Positions 1 through 8,187 of a stretch of DNA of 64,000 nucleotides are shown piece by piece; within the stretch, counting starts at the first letter, position 1, and each line of letters begins with the position of its first letter. Origin of the DNA: Bacteroidia bacterium (GTDB lineage: Bacteria > Bacteroidota > Bacteroidia > Bacteroidales > Prolixibacteraceae); NCBI GenBank assembly GCA_025358395.1, contig JANYJT010000030.1, positions 7,447-71,446 of the forward strand, written 5' to 3'. The translations under genes and the position numbers were made by a program. The notes under the pieces are model-generated. The model ran no database searches, was not told the origin of the DNA, and was given only the letters and a program-made list of their open reading frames with translations.

Positions 1-3000
1 TTCCGGGCATACTTTCACACCTGATCTCACCTTTGTAATTTTCAATAATGGATTTGGTAATAGCCAGTCCAAGCCCCATTCCGCCACTCTTGGTGGTGAA
101 ATTGGGCTCAAACAGACGGGATCGGTCAGCCTCCGGTATACCAGGCCCATTGTTAATGACAGCAATTTTTACCTGATTTTCGGCTATTTCCAAAGTTAAC
201 CGGATGGAACCATCGACCTGATTGAGTATGGCCTGCGTTGCATTCCGGACAATATTTACCAGTGCCCTACGCAACTGATCACGGTCTCCTGACACATAGA
301 CCTCCCTGTCGGGACACTCCACGGTTAGCGAATACTCGCCGGGCGCCTCAAATAGCGTGGCAACTTCTCTGAGCAGTCCGGTCATTTCAACAGGTTCAAT
401 GCGTGTAGAGGGTAATCGGGCGAAATCTGAGAAGGCCGATGCAATAGAGGATAACGCATCAATCTGGGTTACCAGCATCCGGGTTACCCGATTAAAATAT
501 TCATCAAAATTGGGAGAGCCTTCATTTTTGATCTTTTGAAGGTATTGAACGTTCAATTTCATCGGAGTGAGTGGATTGTTGATCTCATGGGCAATCTGCC
601 TGGCCATCTCCTTCCATGCCGATTCCCTTTCAGAACGGGCCAACATGGCCGCGCTATCGGCAAGTTCTGCCACCTTTTTATTGTATGCCTCAACAAGACG
701 TCCAATTTCATCTTCTCCATGGTATTCTATCCTGGCATTTTCCCTTCCAAAGGCAATCCCCTGCAACTTCTGCTCTAACTGCAACAACGGAACTGTCAAT
801 TTTGTACTGATGGCCAAGGCAACGACCATGGTGAGCAGGACCAGCAAAATATAGAGGTTAATAAAAGCAACGATGAATCCTGTGACTTGCCTGGTGAACT
901 CATCCTGCCTGTTAAAATAAGGCAGATTAACGTAACCCACCAATTCTTCCAACTCATTGAAAAGTGGCGCATACACTGAGAAAAATTCCATTTTACCAAG
1001 ATTCTCATTGTGTAAATAGGTAGCGCCTCCCTGAATACACATTGCCTGATAAGCTCTGGAGTCCATTCGATCGGAAGTGAGTCCCTGCTCGAAAATCTCC
1101 TTGCGGGAAGAAGCTGCCAATTTACCTTTCAAATCATAAACGTTGATGTCGGTCCAGGTAATATCCGATATTTCCACCAACTGATCGCCCAGAAAAGCAT
1201 GCAATGAGTCAAGCCTTGCGGAATGACCAACCCTCAATCCCAGTTCGGATGAAATAGCCCTCACTTTCTGGTTAAGTTCCTCTTTCAATGATTGCTGCAA
1301 TTCAAGATAATTGTATCTGATAAGCCCCAAACCGATAATGAAAAGCAAAACCAACAAGGTTGCAACCAGCGTGAATTGAATCTTTCCCCTAAGTTCCAGT
1401 CTGTTTTTTGGGACAAGTTTCATCAGCTGATTGAAGACAATCCATAAAAATCCAAGAAGATAGATGAAAAGGAAAAGCGTTGGGAAACCTCTGCCCTTCT
1501 CCACCAAAGAGGCAATGGGATAACTCACTACGACATAATTCTCGCCACTTCGTTTGTAGACACAATGTGAGAAGCCCCCCTTTTCATAATAGGTGAATTC
1601 CCTTTGAAAATTTAAACCGGCCGGGATGGCAGGATCATACAAACAGGATCCTCCACGGTCGACAAGCTTGTTGTCGAAATATTTGGCATAGCTGTAGCCA
1701 TTGTTCCGATTCTTTCTGGCAGCTTGCTGATCCATAAGCAATTGCGGATATCCCTTTCCTTCAGGAACAATTTTAGAGTTGAGTTCGATAAAGGCAATAA
1801 GCGGCTTTCTATTCTGTCTGTCGTAAAGGTGCAATTCCCCAAGATAAGAGATCCTTCCATTTAAGCGATCCATGAAATAGAATTCGGATCCTGTCAGAAT
1901 CACCCCTTTGGATGTTTTCAATTCATTAAAAAAATTGATGCAAGGATATTTCAGTCGATCGTTTGGCAGATAAACACTATCAGTAGCTGCGCATACAGTT
2001 ACCTGGAGTTCATAGTTACTCCAAAAGCCGGTGAAATAATTTTGCTTTAGATAGGATTCCAATTTCTGATAGGGAGGGGTCGTAAACATCAGAATCAGTG
2101 AATCTTTGGCAACCTTTGACTCAAAATCAGATAAAAATATTTCGGCAGCGGGATCACGTTCCGTGGCAAGTGTAACGGCCATCACCTTCTGAATGTCCGC
2201 TCTTTTTATTTCAATCTGGTTTTCAGCGACCATGTTCAGTCCGAAAGCAAGCAAGAGACCATAGCCAAGCAAAGCAGTGAGCTTATATTTTGACAAGAGG
2301 TCGACCCCTGCCTGGTCGATTAGAAGAACCACTACCAGATAAATGATACCCAACCATAGAGGAATATTCAATCCGGCAAAAACCAGAATCAACCAAAGAA
2401 ATAAGAATGATATGAGGACCGGAACAAAAATTGCCAGGGATTTTCCCCCTCTTTGAATTGAACACTTTATCCTTATAAAAATCGCTCCAAGGCCAACCAT
2501 CTGCATGGCAATACAAACTGATGCCAAAATATTGGGAACTGAAAGAGTGTAATTCTTATAAAATTCCAACGATACGTCTGAATTATTCAGTAGCAACAAG
2601 AAAAGGCGTATAGAAACTATGAAAAATATTGAGACAAAAAAAATGTAGAAGAGATTCAAGGTTGAGAAAAGTGTAATATTTCGTTCCTTTCTAAACATGT
2701 AAAAAAAAGATTGGGATACGAAAAGGAGGAAAAAGGACAAAAGCAGGTAATCTCCCATCGAAGAAAGTGCTTTTCCCCAGGCAAAATGAAAAGGTGCAAA
2801 TAGTTTTCCGGTATAGACTACGTCAGGAAACTTGAAATAGTTAAGCAGCAGATAAAATGATGCGGCAAACGTGATTGAGATGAAAAATTTTGCAAGTGAT
2901 TTCAATTTCAGGTCACAAATCCAACGATGGACCTGCATAGATAGTAGTACTACAAAAAGCATGAAAAAAATAAATGCAGGAATTTCCGCTCGCGATGTCC

Positions 3001-3616
3001 CATACTGCATGATTTTATACTGTATCCCAAAATGAAATTTCCCCTCCCGGCAAAATACTTGAATGGTGCCTGGTTTCTGATCTTTGACTACTTCGCACTG
3101 ATCTGAAAGGCGAAAATCCTCTTGAAAGGAAGATTGAATGTACCGGTTCTGGTAGGGAAAGTCCCTTTTTATCAGCATGTAACCCGCAATAGTATAATCA
3201 TCCGCCTGTTTGCTGAAAACATAAAACCATCCGGTAGGCAATTTTCTGAGTTTCCCTTCCTGTTTGATTTGTTCATCTTGGTTGTCAAATGCGATGAGGG
3301 ATGAGCTCCAGTAAATCAACGAATCGTGGGATGAAACTGTATAAAAAAGTCCGTTGTTTTCTTGCTCTGCTCCAACGGATTCTAACCAGAGTTCCTTTCC
3401 CTCGTTAGATTTGGAGAGTTTATTGCCGATCTGATCCATTTCTGCCCTGATGGTCTTCTCTTTTCCCTCAAAAACTTTGAAGATACGTTCTCCTTCTGCT
3501 TTCTGACCCGGCTCAGAAAAAAATAACGGGCCAATACAGAGAGAGCATATCAATGCCAATACTGCCATCATGAGGAAGACAAATCCGGGAATAATATTTC
3601 CTTTACTTTTAAGCAT
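1..3616 (-). CDS. NtrY-like membrane sensor histidine kinase (3' end cut by window edge)
   Basis: A sensor histidine kinase whose last residues lie beyond the left edge; about 1205 residues are visible from the ATG at 3616. One N-terminal membrane helix is followed by an extracytoplasmic region. A block of several helices follows at roughly residues 195-470, then a second long extracytoplasmic part, and another helix leading into a HAMP segment. The kinase core follows. The phospho-acceptor His is at about residue 1010 in ARQIAHEINNPL, the N box is VRNATQAI, and the ATP-lid motifs are GPGIP and GMGLGLAI. This order resembles NtrY-type kinases, but no response regulator is visible, so the stimulus is unknown. 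The start codon overlaps the 3' end of rlmH by 8 bases, which suggests co-transcription. The enlarged multi-helix sensor half is unusual. Confidence 0.88.
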   Translation of the reverse strand, partial: MLKSKGNIIPGFVFLMMAVLALICSLCIGPLFFSEPGQKAEGERIFKVFEGKEKTIRAEMDQIGNKLSKSNEGKELWLESVGAEQENNGLFYTVSSHDSLIYWSSSLIAFDNQDEQIKQEGKLRKLPTGWFYVFSKQADDYTIAGYMLIKRDFPYQNRYIQSSFQEDFRLSDQCEVVKDQKPGTIQVFCREGKFHFGIQYKIMQYGTSRAEIPAFIFFMLFVVLLSMQVHRWICDLKLKSLAKFFISITFAASFYLLLNYFKFPDVVYTGKLFAPFHFAWGKALSSMGDYLLLSFFLLFVSQSFFYMFRKERNITLFSTLNLFYIFFVSIFFIVSIRLFLLLLNNSDVSLEFYKNYTLSVPNILASVCIAMQMVGLGAIFIRIKCSIQRGGKSLAIFVPVLISFLFLWLILVFAGLNIPLWLGIIYLVVVLLIDQAGVDLLSKYKLTALLGYGLLLAFGLNMVAENQIEIKRADIQKVMAVTLATERDPAAEIFLSDFESKVAKDSLILMFTTPPYQKLESYLKQNYFTGFWSNYELQVTVCAATDSVYLPNDRLKYPCINFFNELKTSKGVILTGSEFYFMDRLNGRISYLGELHLYDRQNRKPLIAFIELNSKIVPEGKGYPQLLMDQQAARKNRNNGYSYAKYFDNKLVDRGGSCLYDPAIPAGLNFQREFTYYEKGGFSHCVYKRSGENYVVVSYPIASLVEKGRGFPTLFLFIYLLGFLWIVFNQLMKLVPKNRLELRGKIQFTLVATLLVLLFIIGLGLIRYNYLELQQSLKEELNQKVRAISSELGLRVGHSARLDSLHAFLGDQLVEISDITWTDINVYDLKGKLAASSRKEIFEQGLTSDRMDSRAYQAMCIQGGATYLHNENLGKMEFFSVYAPLFNELEELVGYVNLPYFNRQDEFTRQVTGFIVAFINLYILLVLLTMVVALAISTKLTVPLLQLEQKLQGIAFGRENARIEYHGEDEIGRLVEAYNKKVAELADSAAMLARSERESAWKEMARQIAHEINNPLTPMKLNVQYLQKIKNEGSPNFDEYFNRVTRMLVTQIDALSSIASAFSDFARLPSTRIEPVEMTGLLREVATLFEAPGEYSLTVECPDREVYVSGDRDQLRRALVNIVRNATQAILNQVDGSIRLTLEIAENQVKIAVINNGPGIPEADRSRLFEPNFTTKSGGMGLGLAITKSIIENYKGEIRCESMPG

Positions 3617-4082
3617 GGTGATATGGTTCTCCTTTGATAATTGTCATGGCACGGTACAATTGTTCAATAAAAATCAGCCGGACCAACTGATGCGGAAAAG
3701 TCAACTTGGACAGAGACATTTTGCTGTCTGCCCTTTGGTAAACGGCTTCCGAAAACCCATAAGGACCGCCCACAACAAAAATAACCTGTCGTGTACCTGC
3801 CAGCATTCTTTTCTGAACCCAAACAGCCAAACCTGTAGAGGATAATTCTGTTCCATCAACATCCAATAGTACCAGTTCATCTCCTGTAGAGACTTGGTCA
3901 AGAATACTCTTTCCTTCCCGATCCCTTTGCTGATCAGTTGAAAGATGACGGCTATTTTTGATGTCTGCTATCACCCTGATCTCGAAAGGAAGGTAGTGGA
4001 TCAACCTTTTCCGGTAATCTTCAATCCCCTCGAGGAGGTATTTTTTATCTGTGGCTCCAACCAATAATAAGGTTATCCGCAC
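3609..4082 (-). CDS. rlmH: RlmH, 23S rRNA pseudouridine-1915 N3-methyltransferase
   Basis: RlmH is a SPOUT-class, SAM-dependent enzyme that methylates pseudouridine 1915 in helix 69 of 23S rRNA. Visible features are the beta-strand start RITLLLVG, the glycine-rich SAM-binding motif FVVGGPYGF, and the C-terminal trefoil-knot segment SLSKLTFPHQLVR...LYRAMTIIKGEPYHH, which ends the protein as in the family. I chose the GTG at 4082, giving 157 residues, the usual family length. The open frame extends 18 codons further upstream to 4136, but that extension has no family resemblance. The kinase gene downstream overlaps its stop. Confidence 0.93.
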   Translation of the reverse strand: MRITLLLVGATDKKYLLEGIEDYRKRLIHYLPFEIRVIADIKNSRHLSTDQQRDREGKSILDQVSTGDELVLLDVDGTELSSTGLAVWVQKRMLAGTRQVIFVVGGPYGFSEAVYQRADSKMSLSKLTFPHQLVRLIFIEQLYRAMTIIKGEPYHHA

Positions 4083-4167
4083 GGCATGATAATTGTTAGA
4101 GAACCTACAAAGTAATGTTATTTTTACACATGTCATAAAAATGGATATAAAATTTGCAGGTATTGGC

Positions 4168-4175
4168 TATATTTG
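4168..4175 (+). promoter_or_regulatory. Candidate -7 promoter box for the DUF4783 gene
   Basis: TATATTTG matches the Bacteroidota -7 consensus TAnnTTTG and lies about 49 bases before the ATG at 4224, in the divergent gap between rlmH and the DUF4783 gene. I do not see a well-spaced -33 element, so the call is tentative. Confidence 0.35.
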
Positions 4176-4223
4176 ACACTCTTACGCCATTTTTATGATA
4201 TCAAACAGTTCAAAAAAAGTGTG

Positions 4224-4610
4224 ATGAAGAATATCTCTTTCTCTTTGGCAACTTTTCTTATCCTTATGCTTCTGGCAGGCAGAAGTGAAGGACAGATCCC
4301 AGCCCAGATCGGATCCGGTTTAAAATCAGGAAATGCGAAAATGGTTGCCTCCTGTTTCAATGACAATGTTGAACTGGTCATCCTGGACAAGGAGAACGTA
4401 TGCTCGAAGGAGCAGGGCGAGATGATCCTCAATGATTTTTTCATCAAAAACAAGCCGGTCGATTTTAAGCTGACGCATCAGGGTGGGACAGATTCTGTAT
4501 ATGGAATAGGCAAATTGCAGACGGCCAATGCCAATTTCCGGATCTATTTTATGCTCAAAACTTTTGCCAACAAGCCCATGTTGGTACAATTAAGAATAGA
4601 GAAGGACTAG
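4224..4610 (+). CDS. Secreted DUF4783-family protein
   Basis: A 128-residue protein with a signal peptide (MKN, then a hydrophobic stretch ending near LLAGRSEGQ). The remainder resembles DUF4783, a small alpha+beta SnoaL/NTF2-like domain common in Bacteroidota: IGSGLKSGNAKMVASCFN, then a long sheet region ending LVQLRIEKD. The biochemical role is not known. The open frame begins at 4173, but the ATG at 4224 places a normal signal peptide at the N-terminus. A YihY/BrkB gene follows 14 bases after the stop, so the two are probably co-transcribed. Confidence 0.8.
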   Translation: MKNISFSLATFLILMLLAGRSEGQIPAQIGSGLKSGNAKMVASCFNDNVELVILDKENVCSKEQGEMILNDFFIKNKPVDFKLTHQGGTDSVYGIGKLQTANANFRIYFMLKTFANKPMLVQLRIEKD

Positions 4611-4624
4611 CAAAAAAGTATTGC

Positions 4625-5581
4625 ATGCTAAGCGTAATCGAATCAGCGAAAATTTGGATAAAGAAAATTCCGGCCCGGGTTGTACTAAAGGCCAAAAAAA
4701 TTACCGTGCCATTTTTCGATGGTTTGCCATTGTACGATGTCGCTCTTTTTTTCTACCGTGGGATTGTAGACGGGGCGATTACTACCAGAGCCTCAGCCAT
4801 TGCCTTTAATTTCATTCTGGCAGTATTCCCTGCTATCATTTTTCTCTTTACGCTGATTCCATACATCCCCATCGATAATTTCCAGGTAGAGTTGATGAAA
4901 CTGATTCAAAGCGTCCTACCGGATAACGCCTATCTTGCCATTCAGAGCACGATACAGGACATTGTGACTCAACCACGCGGAAGTTTACTTTCGATGGGAT
5001 TCTTTGCTGCTTTTATCTTTTCCACCAATGGTTTGGTCTCCATAATTGTAGCTTTCAATGGAACCATTCATGCCACTGAGACCCGTAATATTGTGGGCTT
5101 GTACCTTACCGCTTTTGGTTTATCCCTGATCATGACCACCCTGACAACCCTGAGTGTTGCCCTGATAACGGTCTCCCAGCACAGTCTGGAATTTTTACTT
5201 GCCAAGCAATACATTCGTTCCGATTACATCATTTATTTATTGATGGGTGGAAAATGGCTTGTGATACTTTTGCTCTTCTTTTTTGCTTTTGCTTTCCTTT
5301 TTTATTTTGCCCCGGCGCGCAAAATGAGGTTTCGGTTTATTTCTGCGGGAGGAACATTGGCCACTGTTCTTTCCATTCTGATCTCTGTTGGATTCTCCTT
5401 TTATATCAACAATTTTGGAAAATACAATACCCTTTATGGATCAATCGGCACCCTGGTGGTGGTGATGCTCTGGTTCTATTTCATGGCGCTTATCCTGCTG
5501 ATCGGGTTTGAGTTAAATGCCAGCATCTGGAGTGCACAGAGTAAAGCCAATGCAGAGTTAAAGTTAAAAGTTGAGAAATGA
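4625..5581 (+). CDS. YihY/BrkB-family inner-membrane protein
   Basis: A 318-residue polytopic membrane protein of the YihY/virulence factor BrkB (UPF0761) family. Typical features are the segment ASAIAFNFILAVFPAIIFL near residue 58, about six hydrophobic helices, and the C-terminal region LYGSIGTLVVVMLWFYFMA followed by a GFELNA motif. The family was once called ribonuclease BN; that assignment was withdrawn and the molecular function remains uncertain. It sits 14 bases downstream of the DUF4783 gene and is followed by a strong hairpin that can terminate it. Confidence 0.9.
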   Translation: MLSVIESAKIWIKKIPARVVLKAKKITVPFFDGLPLYDVALFFYRGIVDGAITTRASAIAFNFILAVFPAIIFLFTLIPYIPIDNFQVELMKLIQSVLPDNAYLAIQSTIQDIVTQPRGSLLSMGFFAAFIFSTNGLVSIIVAFNGTIHATETRNIVGLYLTAFGLSLIMTTLTTLSVALITVSQHSLEFLLAKQYIRSDYIIYLLMGGKWLVILLLFFFAFAFLFYFAPARKMRFRFISAGGTLATVLSILISVGFSFYINNFGKYNTLYGSIGTLVVVMLWFYFMALILLIGFELNASIWSAQSKANAELKLKVEK

Positions 5582-5619
5582 GTGTGGAATATGTAGCGTG
5601 GGAACCGGTTCCCGATGTC

Positions 5620-5652
5620 AGACCTGACAGGTTTTGAAAACCTGTCAGGTCT
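5620..5652. terminator. Bidirectional hairpin terminator with 16-bp stem
   Basis: GACCTGACAGGTTTT (5621-5635) is followed after one base by its exact reverse complement (5637-5651), and the flanking A and T extend pairing to 16 bp. A T-rich tail (5651-5656) follows on the plus strand and suits termination of the brkB-type gene. The ribD stop codon (5645-5647) lies inside the right arm, so the same palindrome serves two convergent genes. Confidence 0.75.
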
Positions 5653-6745
5653 TTTTCACATTCCGGTAGTATATCCGCATCAAACTGTCGTCCAGCGCTT
5701 CCTCCCTATCCAAAGTCCAATCGGTTTCGGGTGCTTTGATGCCGGTGCCAAATCTGGCGTTGCCGATATAAATGCGTGCTTCATCCCACAATCCTACACG
5801 CATATAAGATTCCAGCAAAGATTTACCGCCCTCAATCAAAAGCGATTGAATTCCTCTTGCATGAAGAAGGGAGTTGATTTCGTTTAGCATTTTGTCGTCA
5901 AAATGAATCCCGACATATTCCAGATTTGGCTTTGACTCCATCTCTGCTTCTGTAAAAACCAGTGTCTCGGTCGACTGATCCAGCAACAATGTAGCTTCCG
6001 GAAGGATCCCCCTTCTGTCGAGCACCATTCTAAGCGGATGATTGCCTCTCCACTCCCGGACTGTGAGTGATGGATTGTCTTTCAAGGCAGTATTAGTTCC
6101 TACCAGAATGGCGGCCTCGTCAGAACGCATCTTGTGGACAGCAATCCTGGAAAGATCGTTGGTGATCCAGGTCGGCCTACCAAACTCCGCCTCCTCGCGC
6201 GAACGGTCAATAAAGCCATCCTCCGTCTGTGCCCATTTCAATATGATATACGGCCTTTTCTTTTGATGAAAAGTCAGAAAGCGGCGGTTCATCCTGTCGC
6301 ATTCCTCTTTGAGCAATCCTACAACGACCTCACAACCTGCACGTTTTAACTTTTCAATTCCTCTGCCAAAAACTTTTTCATTAGGGTCAGTACTGCCGAT
6401 CACAACTTTTGGAATTCCAGATTTGATGACCAAATCGGCACAGGGGGGTGTCTTTCCATGGTGAGAACATGGCTCCAGGGTTACATACATGGTTGATTCA
6501 ACAAGCAATTCGGCATTTTTAACCGCATTGATGGCATTCACTTCGGCATGAGCTTCTCCATATTTTCTGTGATAACCCTCGCCAATGATCAACCCATTGT
6601 GCACGATAACACATCCAACCATCGGATTGGGAGCAACTTGCCCCATTCCTGACTTGGCCAGTTCGACGGCACGCACCATAAATTTTTCTTCTGTTGGAGC
6701 AGCATCAAAATTGCGCTGTTTCCCTATTTTTGCATTTTCTGCCAT
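5645..6745 (-). CDS. ribD: RibD, bifunctional pyrimidine deaminase / uracil reductase of riboflavin synthesis
   Basis: This enzyme performs steps two and three of riboflavin biosynthesis from GTP: deamination of the pyrimidine intermediate, then NADPH reduction of the ribosyl group. The N-terminal deaminase shows PNPMVG, the zinc motif HAEVNAI and EPCSHHGKTPPC. The C-terminal reductase shows RPYIILKWAQTEDGF and a late GGKSLLESY segment. The ATG at 6745 gives 366 residues, with about 15 more before the deaminase core than most homologues have. The open frame continues to 6787, but that part reads as a hydrophobic antisense of prmC. The start overlaps the prmC start on the other strand. The stop lies within a terminator hairpin. 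Confidence 0.93.
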   Translation of the reverse strand: MAENAKIGKQRNFDAAPTEEKFMVRAVELAKSGMGQVAPNPMVGCVIVHNGLIIGEGYHRKYGEAHAEVNAINAVKNAELLVESTMYVTLEPCSHHGKTPPCADLVIKSGIPKVVIGSTDPNEKVFGRGIEKLKRAGCEVVVGLLKEECDRMNRRFLTFHQKKRPYIILKWAQTEDGFIDRSREEAEFGRPTWITNDLSRIAVHKMRSDEAAILVGTNTALKDNPSLTVREWRGNHPLRMVLDRRGILPEATLLLDQSTETLVFTEAEMESKPNLEYVGIHFDDKMLNEINSLLHARGIQSLLIEGGKSLLESYMRVGLWDEARIYIGNARFGTGIKAPETDWTLDREEALDDSLMRIYYRNVKKT

Positions 6746-7595
6746 GTTGAATACTAAAAAAATAATCAGGGAGAAACTTGCTCCCATATATCCCCCCTCA
6801 GAGGTGGAAAGTCTTTCGCGGCTTATCCTGGAGCATGTTACAGGCCTGTCTCCATTGCGATTACACCTGAACCAGACGACTCCACTCGCTGAACCAAAGA
6901 TAATGCAAATAGGGGAAATCTTAAACCGGCTTATCGCCTATGAACCCATTCAGTATATTCTCGGCGAGACCGAATTCTTCGGACTGAAATTTAATGTCTC
7001 TCCCGGCGTGCTGATTCCAAGGGCAGAAACTGAAGAATTGGTCGACTGGATCATCTCGGAAGAGAAGGGACATTGCAGCAGTCTGCTGGACATTGGCACC
7101 GGAAGCGGATGCATTCCAATCTCCATAGATAGAAATATGCTCTTAGACAGGGTTGAAGGTTGGGATATTTCAGAGGATGCTTTGAAAATTGCGGAGCGCA
7201 ATGCCTCAAGAAATGATTCCAAAGTCCATTTCTCACAGCAGGATATTTTCCACCCTACCGGGATAACCAAACATACAAAATGGGATGTCATAGTAAGCAA
7301 TCCGCCTTATGTTCTGATGGAAGAGTCTGATTTGATGGAAAAAAATGTGGTCGACTTCGAACCCCATGTGGCACTCTTTGTTCCAGACAACGATCCGTTG
7401 ATTTTTTACCGCACAATTGCACAATTTGCCGCCGCTCACCTTCACCATCATGGTAGTTTATATTTAGAAATCAACGAAAAAATGGGCGAAGCAACCGGCA
7501 AGCTGTTAGAATCATACGGCTTTGAAGAAATCCATACCAGGAAGGATCTTCAAGGCAAAGAAAGGATGATAAAGGCAAAAAAAATAAGTTTATAA
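6744..7595 (+). CDS. prmC: PrmC, release-factor glutamine methyltransferase
   Basis: PrmC methylates the glutamine of the GGQ motif in peptide-chain release factors RF1 and RF2 using SAM. From the ATG at 6744 the protein has 283 residues. The N-terminal helical domain ends near the conserved PIQYILGETEFFGL. The Rossmann SAM motif is LLDIGTGSGCIPI, and the signature substrate-binding motif NPPYV is present. The open frame extends upstream to 6585, but that part is antisense to ribD and does not resemble the family. The ATG is offset by one base from the ribD ATG on the opposite strand. Confidence 0.93.
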   Translation: MLNTKKIIREKLAPIYPPSEVESLSRLILEHVTGLSPLRLHLNQTTPLAEPKIMQIGEILNRLIAYEPIQYILGETEFFGLKFNVSPGVLIPRAETEELVDWIISEEKGHCSSLLDIGTGSGCIPISIDRNMLLDRVEGWDISEDALKIAERNASRNDSKVHFSQQDIFHPTGITKHTKWDVIVSNPPYVLMEESDLMEKNVVDFEPHVALFVPDNDPLIFYRTIAQFAAAHLHHHGSLYLEINEKMGEATGKLLESYGFEEIHTRKDLQGKERMIKAKKISL

Positions 7596-7691
7596 AACCT
7601 AGATTGAAGTTTACCAAAGCGAACCGGTAATTCCCGGATTTTAGGATACATCCTTAGGAGCAGGTCAATTGCAAATATTTATTTTTGTATT

Positions 7692-7729
7692 TTTGTCAAA
7701 CTGTTACAAATTTTGTTCTAATTGACAAA
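7692..7729. promoter_or_regulatory. Operator-like inverted repeat and -7 boxes before the toxin-antitoxin pair
   Basis: TTTGTCAA (7692-7699) and its exact reverse complement TTGACAAA (7722-7729) bracket 22 bases and end just before the antitoxin ATG. Two overlapping TATTTTTG boxes (7680-7687 and 7688-7695) match the Bacteroidota -7 consensus TAnnTTTG. The layout fits autoregulation by the antitoxin, which is the usual arrangement in this class of modules. Binding is inferred, not seen. Confidence 0.45.
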
Positions 7730-7730
7730 C

Positions 7731-7934
7731 ATGAAAACACAATACATTACTGATACTTCCGGTAAAAAAATGAGTGTCATTCTGCCCATTCGGGATTATG
7801 AAAAAATAATGGAAGGACTCGAAGAATTAGAAGACATTAAAGCATATGACCGTGCTAAATCTTACAAAAGCGAGCCAATACCTTTTGAGCAGGCTATCAA
7901 AGAATTAGATCTTCTGCGTGATGGTCGTTTATAA
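7731..7934 (+). CDS. RelB/Phd-like antitoxin
   Basis: A 67-residue protein beginning MKTQYITDTSGKKMSVILP, followed by an acidic helix (YEKIMEGLEELEDIKAYDRA). This pattern is typical of RelB/Phd-type antitoxins from Bacteroidota and cyanobacteria: an N-terminal DNA-binding strand followed by a toxin-wrapping tail. An in-frame TTG lies at 7722, but the ATG at 7731 is preferred. The 3' end overlaps the toxin gene by 14 bases, so the two are translationally linked. It probably neutralises the neighbouring RelE-type toxin and represses its own promoter. Confidence 0.8.
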   Translation: MKTQYITDTSGKKMSVILPIRDYEKIMEGLEELEDIKAYDRAKSYKSEPIPFEQAIKELDLLRDGRL

Positions 7935-8178
7935 AATCTTTATTGAGAAAGCTGTATTTAAACAACTTAAAAATATTCCAGAAAAAAATTACCGGAAAAT
8001 AATGGCATCCATAGCCTCTTTGGCAAATAATCCACGTCCTTTAGGATGCAAAAAACTTAAAGGAAGGCCGGGTTATCGGATCAGAGAAGGGAATTACCGC
8101 ATTATCTACGAAATTAGTGACAAGATCCTTACCGTTACTGTTATAGATGCTGGAGACAGAAAGGAAATATATGAATGA
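7921..8178 (+). CDS. RelE/ParE-superfamily toxin
   Basis: An 85-residue basic protein with the RelE/ParE pattern: YKIFIEKAVFKQLKNIP, a central PLGCKKLKGRPGYRIREGNYRII segment, and the C-terminal strand VTVIDAGDRKEIYE. The residues RxxxGxYRIIY near the middle match RelE-type mRNA interferases, which cleave mRNA on the ribosome. The Y-E ending and the Arg/Lys-rich surface are consistent with this, but activity cannot be proven by eye. A GTG immediately upstream (7918) is an alternative start. It overlaps the antitoxin gene. Confidence 0.83.
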   Translation: MVVYKIFIEKAVFKQLKNIPEKNYRKIMASIASLANNPRPLGCKKLKGRPGYRIREGNYRIIYEISDKILTVTVIDAGDRKEIYE

Positions 8179-8187
8179 GCATTCTGG

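Noticed and set aside
6585..6743. N-terminal extension of prmC
   Set aside because: It does not resemble the family and is antisense to the ribD deaminase core.
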